The notes under the pieces were generated by a model. The model was not told where the DNA came from. It made no database searches and worked only from the letters and a program-made list of their open reading frames with translations. DNA of 14,253 nt. Source: Helicobacter sp. (GTDB taxonomy: Bacteria > Campylobacterota > Campylobacteria > Campylobacterales > Helicobacteraceae). Of the stretch, positions 1-6,266 are shown one piece after another; position 1 is the first letter of the stretch, and every line of letters begins with the position of its first letter. The stretch spans positions 1 through 14,253 of the forward strand of contig JARIAP010000101.1 of the NCBI GenBank assembly GCA_029257755.1, in the 5' to 3' direction. A program made the translations under genes and the position numbers.

Positions 1-129
1 ATGTGTAGTGATAGCTTTGTAAAGTGCATTATCTTGTTTGTATAAAAATGTAGGTGGTTCATGCTTTGTAAATTTTAAAAAAGCACATAAAAAAATATTT
101 GCACAAAGAAATAATATAATTTTTTTCAT
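1..129 (-). CDS. N-terminal part of an exported protein, cut by the left edge
   Basis: An open frame of 43 codons runs from an ATG at 129 off the left edge. It has a convincing ribosome site (AAGGA on the minus strand, about 136-140) seven bases before the start. The first residues, MKKIILFLCANIFLCAF, are a classic short basic region followed by a hydrophobic core, so the product is probably exported through Sec. A cysteine at residue 15 sits near the end of the core, but the context (LCAF) is a poor lipobox. The mature part visible (KFTKHEPPTFLYKQDN) gives no family clue. I do not recognise the protein. It lies on the same strand as the lipid-transport operon but 360 bp beyond its last gene, so it probably has its own promoter. 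Confidence 0.7.
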   Translation of the reverse strand, partial: MKKIILFLCANIFLCAFLKFTKHEPPTFLYKQDNALYKAITTH

Positions 130-491
130 AATATATCCTTCATAATTTATGGTTATAGTGTATTGCATTATTGTAAAATTATGATACAAGATTTGTAAAG
201 ATTCTTAAAATATCTTATATTATAGTATGGAGATAAAACAACATAGTCTTTTGTTGGCTATTTTAGAAAACACGGATATTGTATATTAGGTATTTATAAT
301 ATGTTTTTCTAACTTTAATGTCAGTAAGTATATTATAGTGAATTATACATAGAATCTAATTAGAATCAATATAAAATTTTAATTAAAATATTTTATAACT
401 TTTGGCCTGTAATTGATTTACCCCTTATATCTTGTGTATGCTTATTATATATTCATAATTTATTTAAATAAATTAATATATGATTTTTAAT
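130..491. other. Intergenic region without a gene
   Basis: These 362 bases are extremely AT-rich and hold no open frame with a ribosome site on either strand. They must contain the promoter of the leftward exported-protein gene, but several TATAAT-like stretches on the minus strand (around 150-230) make a single choice unsafe. Two small structures stand out: the direct repeat TAGAATC at 350-356 and 361-367, exactly 11 bp apart, and an 18-bp pure A/T palindrome at 457-474. No uridine-tract terminator for the lipoprotein gene is visible. Confidence 0.6.
457..474. repeat. 18-bp A/T palindrome after the lipoprotein gene
   Basis: AATTTATTTAAATAAATT is a perfect palindrome 17 bp past the stop codon of the last operon gene (stop at 492-494, minus strand). 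It could form a weak transcript hairpin or be a protein site. With no G/C pair and no following uridine run it is not a convincing terminator, and such palindromes are common by chance in DNA this AT-rich. Confidence 0.3.
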
Positions 492-1067
492 CTAAGATAT
501 ATCTTTAATTACTTTTTTAATTGCTTTGTTCATAGCATCTTGTAATGCTATTGCTGGATTTATATTATTTGAATGTGTTTGAACTATCCCTTCTTTTATT
601 TGTTTCATATCATAACCTATTAACTCGTAAATAAGATATATATATGCTTCATTTTCACTCCCATTATTTTTTAAAAACATTTCATTTACACTAATTTTTA
701 TTGTGCTTATCCTTTGACTTAATGGTGGATTTTGTTCTATTTGCATACAATTATTAATCCCAACTTTTATAAAAGCATTTCTAATCATATTCTTTGGCAA
801 ATCAATCCATTTGTGATTTTCTAAAATCCTTATTTCTTGTTTATCATTATATAATAGAATATCTTTGCCATCAAATGGTGATAAAACATACACATTTAAT
901 CCATATTTATTGCTCCTACCTTTGCATTTTGATGACAATTTTGTATTATCCAAACTATAATAAGTTTGATTTGGTAATACACTCTTTAAATTTACATTCA
1001 AGCAACCTTGCAATAAAAATAAAACAAATGGTATAAAAACTACAAAATATATTTTATTTAATCTCAT
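492..1067 (-). CDS. Lipoprotein of the MCE/ABC lipid-transport operon (Cj1649-like)
   Basis: This 191-residue protein starts with a lipoprotein signal: a basic start, a hydrophobic core at residues 6-19 and the lipobox L19-Q20-G21-C22, so C22 should be lipidated. The mature part begins NVNLKSVLPNQTYYSLD, like the start of ABC-transport auxiliary lipoproteins (the PqiC/Cj1649 type), in which a beta-strand region reading 'YYSL' follows the cysteine. The start is firm: AAGGAG at 1073-1078 (minus strand) lies just before the ATG and overlaps the stop codon of the MCE gene, leaving a 9-base gap. It is the last gene of the operon, and its probable job is to help an MCE protein move lipids across the periplasm. 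The family assignment rests mainly on context plus the lipobox and N-terminal pattern; the body of the protein is poorly conserved. Confidence 0.8.
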   Translation of the reverse strand: MRLNKIYFVVFIPFVLFLLQGCLNVNLKSVLPNQTYYSLDNTKLSSKCKGRSNKYGLNVYVLSPFDGKDILLYNDKQEIRILENHKWIDLPKNMIRNAFIKVGINNCMQIEQNPPLSQRISTIKISVNEMFLKNNGSENEAYIYLIYELIGYDMKQIKEGIVQTHSNNINPAIALQDAMNKAIKKVIKDIS

Positions 1068-1076
1068 TTTATCTCC

Positions 1077-1844
1077 TTAATTTCTTTTACCAAGTAGTGT
1101 TTCGTATGGGTCTCTTTCTACTCTATCCATAAACAAACTCATTTTTTCTAATAATGTATTTAAAGTCTGCAAACTATATCCACTTCTATTTATTATTGGT
1201 GTTAGAATATCTTTTATATTAAAGTCCCCTCTAAGCAAGGCTTTATCCAAATCCCTTAAAAGTTTATCAGCATTTTGTAATGTTTTATCTAAATTTTGCT
1301 TTGTATCTTCTAAAGATACCAACATGTTTCTTATATCTTCTATATTTTTACTATCTGTTATATTTTTAACATTACTTACAATATCTTGTATATCTGTTGT
1401 CATTCCTTGTGCATTTTCAAGTAATTTTCCAATAGCATTTTTTGCTAAAAATAAGGTAGCATCTTCTTCATTTTCTATAATTTTACCTTTTTCATTTTGT
1501 TTTAATTTCAAATAACTCATACCAACAAATCCATCAGAATCTATTATTAGTTCAGAGCCTTCTCTAACGGGTATTTTTTTGTTTATTGCAATATCTATCT
1601 GCACAATATCTATATCATCTTTTTTAAATCCCATGCCTACAACACTACCAACACTAATTCCCTTATATTTTATTGGCGTATTTGTACCTATAGCACCAAC
1701 CTCATCTTTTGTATAAATGTGATAAATTTTTACTCTTCTATCATCAATACCAAATCTACCAACCCAAAAAATAAATGCTATCATTGCTATTGTTAAAACG
1801 CAAAAAATAACACCAATTAACACATAATTAATATTTCTTTCCAC
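1077..1844 (-). CDS. MCE-domain substrate-binding protein (MlaD-like, Cj1648-like)
   Basis: This 255-residue protein has one N-terminal membrane anchor (about 7-29) and then an MCE domain (about 38-116). The domain's hallmark is visible as P57-I-K-Y-K-G-I-S-V-G-S-V, followed by the strand pattern ending in G105-FVGMSYLKL. Residues about 138-205 are polar and helix-forming, probably a coiled coil, and the C-terminus ends ERDPYETLLGKR, a typical ending for this family. MCE proteins form rings that hold lipid between membranes and dock on an MlaE/MlaF ABC transporter; the permease and ATPase genes lie immediately upstream. The start codon is GTG at 1842-1844, supported by an AAGGA site at about 1851-1855; no ATG fits better. 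Twelve bases separate it from the ATPase gene. Confidence 0.88.
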   Translation of the reverse strand: MERNINYVLIGVIFCVLTIAMIAFIFWVGRFGIDDRRVKIYHIYTKDEVGAIGTNTPIKYKGISVGSVVGMGFKKDDIDIVQIDIAINKKIPVREGSELIIDSDGFVGMSYLKLKQNEKGKIIENEEDATLFLAKNAIGKLLENAQGMTTDIQDIVSNVKNITDSKNIEDIRNMLVSLEDTKQNLDKTLQNADKLLRDLDKALLRGDFNIKDILTPIINRSGYSLQTLNTLLEKMSLFMDRVERDPYETLLGKRN

Positions 1845-1856
1845 AATATATCCTTA

Positions 1857-2621
1857 TCATTTCCAATATTTATATCCTCTTGAAGAATGGAATAAGCTCC
1901 CATTATGCAATCCATTATTTGCTTCCTTAGCAAACTCATTTAATGTCCCACTAAAACAAATTTTTTTTTCATTCAACAAAATAAATCTATCTGTAACATC
2001 TTTTATGCTATCTAAATCATGTGTAATCATAACAATGGTTACTCCAAATTTTTCCTTTAGAGATGCTATTAAATCATCAAACTTACATGCACTAGCTGGA
2101 TCTAATCCACTTGTTGGTTCATCTAAAAATAAAATTTCTGGCTCTGTGCATAATGCTCTTGCAAGTGCAACTCTTTTTTTCATTCCACCACTTAACTCAT
2201 TTACAGACTTGTTACATACACTTAAATCAAGCCCAACATTATTTAACCAAAACTTTGCTATTTCTGGATATAAATGAGATGGAAAATGAGAATATTCCTC
2301 AAGCAAACTAGTTACATTTTCAAGAACACTAAGAGAACTAAAAAGAGCACCAAATTGAAAAACAACTCCAATTTTTTGCATTATAGTATATTGTTTTGAA
2401 TCTTTTAATTTCCAAATATCAGTATCTAATATTTTAATCTCCCCATTTGTTGGTCTATGTAAAAATATAAGTGTATGTAAAAGTGTTGTCTTGCCACTAC
2501 CACTACCACCAAGTATTGAAAAAATTTCACCTCTCTTTACATTAAAAAAAATATTATCATGTATCAATGTGTTACCATAGTGTGTAGATAAACCACTAAC
2601 CTCAATAATATCGCCATTCAT
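1857..2621 (-). CDS. iamA: ABC transporter ATPase of the MCE system (IamA/MlaF-like)
   Basis: This 254-residue ATPase is complete. Walker A is GGSGSGKTT (38-46), the Q-loop glutamine is Q89 in VVFQFGALF, the signature is LSGGM (143-147), Walker B is ILFLDEPT (163-170) with catalytic E168, and the switch histidine is H201 in ITHDLDS. The sequence FQFGALFSSLSVLENV after the Q-loop is typical of MlaF/IamA ATPases. It should power lipid movement by the neighbouring permease at the inner membrane. Its ATG overlaps the permease stop codon (ATGA at 2618-2621), so the two are probably translationally coupled. The Campylobacter jejuni counterpart, Cj1647, is named iamA (invasion-associated marker). 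A run of nine A residues on the coding strand (1961-1969) lies near the 3' end and could be a slippage site. Confidence 0.92.
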   Translation of the reverse strand: MNGDIIEVSGLSTHYGNTLIHDNIFFNVKRGEIFSILGGSGSGKTTLLHTLIFLHRPTNGEIKILDTDIWKLKDSKQYTIMQKIGVVFQFGALFSSLSVLENVTSLLEEYSHFPSHLYPEIAKFWLNNVGLDLSVCNKSVNELSGGMKKRVALARALCTEPEILFLDEPTSGLDPASACKFDDLIASLKEKFGVTIVMITHDLDSIKDVTDRFILLNEKKICFSGTLNEFAKEANNGLHNGSLFHSSRGYKYWK

Positions 2622-3823
2622 AGATCATACCTTGTAAATATAAAACTAAAAATAGCATTTGCTACAATTATCCAAAAAATAGCATTTACAACACTAATAG
2701 TTGTCATTTTACCAATAGATTGTGTATCACCCTTACATTCCAATCCACGAAAACAACCAACAATGCCAATAATAGCACCAAAAACAGGTGCTTTTACAAC
2801 ACCAATCCAAAAATGAGTAATTGATACTGTTTCATAAAATCTTTCTAAATACATCTCAAAACTAATATTAATGCTTGTTTTAATTGCTATCATTCCACCA
2901 AACAATGCTATAGCATCTGCTGCAAACACCATTAAAGGCATAACAATAATTAAAGCTAAGATTCTAGGTATTATAAGGAAGTGGAATATATTTAAATTCA
3001 TAGCTTTCATAGCAGATAACTCTTCTGTCAATCTCATTGAACCAAGTTGAGCAGTAAAACTTGATGCACTCCTACCAGCAATTACTAATGCTAATATAAA
3101 AGGTCCTATCTCACGCAATGATAATTTAGCAGTTGTATCAACACTCATAATTGGAACACCCATAGAATTAAGTTGATATGCACCTTGAAGAGTTATTGCA
3201 TAACCAATTATTAAAGATGTTACAAGCCCAACAGGCAAAGCTTTAAAGCCTTGTTCACAAATATGATAAACAAGGGAATTAAAACGAATATTTGATGGTT
3301 TAATACACGAAATAATAAAAAAATACAAAAGCATTCCCATAAAATTAAAAAAAGAAATAGCTGTTTGATAAAATTTATATTCCCACTTACCAATAATTTC
3401 AAAAAATTTATATAAAAAAAACTTATTATTTTTTACACTATTATCAATGTTATTAAAAATTTCTTGCATATCACTTTTATTGTTATATAAATATTGATTT
3501 AAAAAAAGTGAATATAAATTAGAAACTAAAAATGAAGTTAATCTAAGTATCTGTGCATTATTTGTATATAAATATACTTGTTTAATATTGTTAGATTCTA
3601 ATGTATCTTTCAATAAAAGCATAAATATAATTCCAATTTTTGCTTCTTTAAACACAATATGAATTTCATCTGCATATTTACTAACTTGAGATCTTAGGGC
3701 AGTAATATATTCTTGCTTTACAAAACTATCCCAATTTCCTTCTATAATAACAGAATTTGAGGGAGATTGAATATTAGAAAATTTTATTTGTATATCTTTT
3801 ATCTCATTATCTGAAACAAACAA
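2618..3823 (-). CDS. iamB: MlaE-family permease with fused N-terminal STAS-like domain (IamB-like)
   Basis: This 401-residue protein has two parts. Residues about 10-110 are soluble and alternate strands and helices in a way that resembles a STAS domain (the role MlaB plays as a separate protein in E. coli). Residues about 150-401 are a polytopic MlaE/Ttg2B permease, with the family landmark loop AGRSASSFTAQLGSMRLTEE followed by LSAMKAMNLN. It is the membrane channel of the MCE lipid transporter and pairs with the ATPase, whose start codon overlaps its stop. The start is a TTG at 3821-3823; AAGGAG at about 3830-3835 (minus strand), six bases upstream, supports it. It lies 18 bp after dgkA. 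The permease call is firm; the STAS call is by pattern only. Confidence 0.9.
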   Translation of the reverse strand: MFVSDNEIKDIQIKFSNIQSPSNSVIIEGNWDSFVKQEYITALRSQVSKYADEIHIVFKEAKIGIIFMLLLKDTLESNNIKQVYLYTNNAQILRLTSFLVSNLYSLFLNQYLYNNKSDMQEIFNNIDNSVKNNKFFLYKFFEIIGKWEYKFYQTAISFFNFMGMLLYFFIISCIKPSNIRFNSLVYHICEQGFKALPVGLVTSLIIGYAITLQGAYQLNSMGVPIMSVDTTAKLSLREIGPFILALVIAGRSASSFTAQLGSMRLTEELSAMKAMNLNIFHFLIIPRILALIIVMPLMVFAADAIALFGGMIAIKTSINISFEMYLERFYETVSITHFWIGVVKAPVFGAIIGIVGCFRGLECKGDTQSIGKMTTISVVNAIFWIIVANAIFSFIFTRYDL

Positions 3824-3841
3824 TAACCACTCCTTAAGAAT

Positions 3842-4213
3842 CTACTCCATAAATCTCATAACAAGATATCCTCCCCATACAAATGCAGAAAATATCATAC
3901 TAACTAGCTGCAAACTACTACCAATATCTTTAGCATCTCTTGCTAATGGGTGAAATGTTGGTTGCACTAAATCAACAATTTTTTCTATTGCTGTATTAAC
4001 CAACTCTGCAAAAATCATAAAAAATAGAGGTAGAGAAAGAATTACTATTTCAAAGAAATTCCTACCCAAAAAACATGCAACTATAAAGAAAAACACACTA
4101 ACAAAAAGTATTTGCTGAAAAGATACTTCTTTTGTTATACAAACTTTTAATCCAGCTAAAGAATAAAAAAATGCTAAAATAATCCTTTTAAAACCTTTTT
4201 TCTTACTTTTCAC
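3842..4213 (-). CDS. dgkA: Diacylglycerol kinase (DgkA family)
   Basis: This small integral membrane kinase phosphorylates diacylglycerol to phosphatidic acid with ATP, returning lipid to phospholipid synthesis. Starting at the GTG at 4211-4213 it is 123 residues, the normal size, and begins KSKKKGFKRI as the family does. The catalytic core is present: E70-L-V-N73-T-A-I-E77 and later H88-P-L-A-R-D-A-K95-D96-I-G, matching E69, N72, E76, K94 and D95 of the E. coli enzyme. Three membrane helices are visible (about 33-50, 55-72, 98-118). GAGG six bases before the GTG is the ribosome site. The open frame continues upstream to an ATG at 4288, which would add 25 hydrophobic residues without a ribosome site; I reject it. 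It is the promoter-proximal gene of the MCE operon. Confidence 0.9.
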   Translation of the reverse strand: MKSKKKGFKRIILAFFYSLAGLKVCITKEVSFQQILFVSVFFFIVACFLGRNFFEIVILSLPLFFMIFAELVNTAIEKIVDLVQPTFHPLARDAKDIGSSLQLVSMIFSAFVWGGYLVMRFME

Positions 4214-4381
4214 ACAAACCTCAACTTTAAATAATAAAAATAAATTGATAATTTTAACAAAAAAATATATAATTATGCAAATATGCATGAATCTAACTAT
4301 TTTTATATTTTTTAAATTTTTAATAATTTCTTAGATTCTTGAATATTGCTTACATTTATGCTTATATTAAAAAGGATAAAA
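4214..4381. promoter_or_regulatory. Divergent control region between dgkA operon and DUF475 gene
   Basis: Both transcription units must start in these 168 bases. The whole stretch is A/T-rich, so no single -10 box is certain. On the minus strand TGCATAAT at about 4271-4278 is a fair extended -10 for dgkA. An 8-bp inverted repeat, GAATCTAA at 4289-4296 and TTAGATTC at 4331-4338, brackets the middle and could be a shared operator. Confidence 0.4.
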
Positions 4382-5350
4382 ATGAAATATTTTTATAGCT
4401 CATTTATAATTGCTTGTATAGGATTGTTAATTGCATTTTATATTGGATCGTGGAAGGCAGTTTATATATGCACCCTACTTTCTATACTTGAAATTAGCCT
4501 ATCCTTTGATAATGCCGTTGTAAATGCAAAAGTTTTAAACACAATGAATGAAAAATGGCAAAAACGCTTTATATATTGGGGTATTCCTATTGCTGTATTT
4601 GGTATGCGTTTCATATTTCCTATAGCTATAGTGGCAATTGCAGCAAGAATGGGAATAATAGAAACCTTAAATCTTGCAATTTATGAGCCAGAACAATATC
4701 ATAAAGCATTAGAAACTACTAGATTTGAAATATATGCTTTTGGTGGTGGGTTTTTACTTATGGTATTTTTAAATTTTTTTTTAAGTGAAGACAAAGAAAC
4801 ACATTGGATAAAAATCATTGAAGATAATAGTTTTATAAATAATTTAATAAAATTTCCAAATATAGTTTTAATGATTTCAATCACATTTGGAATATTTCTT
4901 ATCTATATAACAAATAGTGTTGCAATTAGCATGGCTTATTTTTGTTCTTTATCGCTTTATCTAATTATAAATTCGGCAGATGAATTACTTGGTGGAGATG
5001 GTATTAGAAATGGTATTATGGGATTTTTATACTTAGAAGTTTTAGACGCAAGTTTTAGTTTTGATGGTGTTATAGGTGCATTTGCGTTAAGTGAAAATAT
5101 ATTTATAATTATGATAGGACTTGGTATAGGTGCTATGTTTGTTAGAAGTTTAACTATATATTTTGTTCATAAAAAAACATTGCAAAGCTTTATATATCTT
5201 GAGCATGGAGCACATTATGCCATAGGTGCATTAGCATTAATAATGATTCTAAAAATATTTATGGAAGTTAGTGAAATTATAACAGGATTAATAGGTGTAG
5301 GATTTATTGCTATATCATTTATATCATCACTAGTTGCAAATAAAAAATAA
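4382..5350 (+). CDS. TerC-superfamily integral membrane protein (DUF475 family)
   Basis: This protein of 322 residues has about eight to nine membrane segments. The superfamily's two internal repeats each carry an acidic motif in a membrane segment: E37-ISLSFDNAVVN with D43, and L218-EVLDASFSFDGVIGAFA with D228. A later conserved stretch reads E274-HGAHYAIGALALIM. TerC-related proteins such as Alx and MeeF-type exporters handle manganese or other divalent metals; DUF475 members themselves are not characterised as far as I know, so metal export is an inference. The start at 4382 follows AAGGA at 4372-4376; an in-frame ATG at 4346 would add 12 residues without a ribosome site. It is divergent from dgkA and monocistronic. 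A run of nine T at 4774-4782 is a potential slippage site. Confidence 0.87.
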   Translation: MKYFYSSFIIACIGLLIAFYIGSWKAVYICTLLSILEISLSFDNAVVNAKVLNTMNEKWQKRFIYWGIPIAVFGMRFIFPIAIVAIAARMGIIETLNLAIYEPEQYHKALETTRFEIYAFGGGFLLMVFLNFFLSEDKETHWIKIIEDNSFINNLIKFPNIVLMISITFGIFLIYITNSVAISMAYFCSLSLYLIINSADELLGGDGIRNGIMGFLYLEVLDASFSFDGVIGAFALSENIFIIMIGLGIGAMFVRSLTIYFVHKKTLQSFIYLEHGAHYAIGALALIMILKIFMEVSEIITGLIGVGFIAISFISSLVANKK

Positions 5351-5371
5351 TTTTATTAAAATACAATAAAA
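5351..5371 (+). repeat. Weak hairpin directly after the DUF475 stop codon
   Basis: TTTTATT (5351-5357) and AATAAAA (5365-5371) can pair around a 7-base loop immediately after the stop codon. With only A/T pairs and no uridine run after it, it is at best a weak 3'-end structure. Confidence 0.25.
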
Positions 5372-5444
5372 CTTCATATTGATATATATTTTAGAACCTA
5401 TAAATTTAAGATTCTATACATGAATTTGCTATAACTAAACTTTA

Positions 5445-5460
5445 TATTATTGCAATAATA
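5445..5460. repeat. 16-bp perfect palindrome between convergent genes
   Basis: TATTATTGCAATAATA is a perfect palindrome in the 232-bp gap between the DUF475 gene and ppa. No gene starts here, so a regulator site is hard to justify; it may be a minor hairpin or chance. Confidence 0.25.
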
Positions 5461-5524
5461 AAATCAAAAATATAAAAAAATAATTAAAATTTCAAACTTC
5501 TAGTTTTAATAACTAAAAAAATAT

Positions 5525-5549
5525 TAGACAATTTGTTTTAAATTGTCTA
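5525..5549 (-). terminator. Rho-independent terminator of ppa, possibly bidirectional
   Basis: TAGACAATTT (5525-5534) and AAATTGTCTA (5540-5549) form a perfect 10-bp stem around the loop GTTTT. Read on the minus strand, as for ppa, which ends 33 bp away, the hairpin is followed by AATATTTTTTTAG, a clear uridine tract. On the plus strand, for the convergent DUF475 gene, it is followed by TATTATATTTAG, a weaker tract. Confidence 0.8.
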
Positions 5550-5582
5550 TATTATATTTAGAATCTTATATTAACAAATTAA

Positions 5583-6104
5583 TTATCTTTTATAGTTTAA
5601 TATTGCTTTTTCTAGCAGTTTTTGTGCTTCTTCAATATCTTTATAATCAGTTACTTTTACCCATTTTTCTGGCTCAAGTATTTTATATGTTTCAAAAAAA
5701 TTCTTGATTCTATCAAGTGTTAATTGTGGCAAATCTTTATAAGATTTTATATCGGTATATGTTGGATCTATTTTATCTATTGCAACAGATAGCAATTTCT
5801 CATCTTTTCCACCTTCATCCTCCATTAATAATACACCAATTAATCTAACCTTTATAACACATCCTGCTTGGAGAGGATACTCATTTAATACCAAAATATC
5901 TACAGGATCATCATCATCTGCTAATGTGTGTGGAACAAAACCATAGTTTGCAGGGTAATAAACAGATGAACGCATGATTCTATCAACCACAACACAACCG
6001 CTTTCTTTATCTACTTCATATTTAATATCTGAACCAAAAGGAATTTCAATGATTGCATTGATTTCATTTGGAATCTTACCTATATTAATTTTTGAAATAT
6101 CCAT
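5583..6104 (-). CDS. ppa: Inorganic pyrophosphatase (family I)
   Basis: This soluble cytoplasmic enzyme hydrolyses pyrophosphate to two phosphates, which pulls biosynthetic reactions forward. At 173 residues it is the standard length for bacterial family I enzymes. The signature D64-D-D-P-V-D-I (with D64, D66 and D69 as metal ligands) is present, as are the substrate-side stretches E20-IPFGSDIKYE, D41-R and Y49-YPANYGFVPHT. A conserved YKDLPQ-like segment lies in the second half. The start at 6104 has AAGGAG six to seven bases upstream on the minus strand. It is a single-gene unit, divergent from metG and ended by the hairpin at 5525-5549. Nothing unusual is seen. Confidence 0.96.
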   Translation of the reverse strand: MDISKINIGKIPNEINAIIEIPFGSDIKYEVDKESGCVVVDRIMRSSVYYPANYGFVPHTLADDDDPVDILVLNEYPLQAGCVIKVRLIGVLLMEDEGGKDEKLLSVAIDKIDPTYTDIKSYKDLPQLTLDRIKNFFETYKILEPEKWVKVTDYKDIEEAQKLLEKAILNYKR

Positions 6105-6135
6105 ATTTTCTCCTTAAAAAATAAAATGAAAACAT

Positions 6136-6141
6136 ATTATA
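6136..6141 (-). promoter_or_regulatory. -10 box of the ppa promoter
   Basis: TATAAT on the minus strand lies 32 bp before the ppa start codon. TTGTAT at 6161-6166 could be a -35 with a slightly long 19-bp spacer. Helicobacter-type promoters often lack a defined -35, so the -10 is the firmer part. Confidence 0.55.
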
Positions 6142-6216
6142 CCAACAAAACAAGTTAAATATACAATGTGTTATTATATTGTTAGCTTTTGTTTATATTA
6201 AATGTTATTTTTAGTG

Positions 6217-6222
6217 TAGAAT
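6217..6222 (+). promoter_or_regulatory. Candidate -10 box of the metG promoter
   Basis: TAGAAT preceded by TG lies 45 bp before the metG start codon. This would give a leader of about 35 nt containing AAGGA. The surrounding DNA is so AT-rich that other boxes are possible. Confidence 0.4.
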
Positions 6223-6266
6223 TAAAATATTTTTTACAAAATAAAACAAGTAAAATAAGGATCAAA

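Noticed and set aside
4214..4288. Upstream extension of dgkA to an ATG
   Set aside because: It adds 25 hydrophobic residues absent from the family and lacks a ribosome site; the GTG at 4213 has GAGG and gives the normal length.
6189..6266. Upstream TTG start for metG
   Set aside because: The 26 added residues are not family-like, while the ATG at 6267 has AAGGA and begins at the conserved MKRLLTTPIYY.
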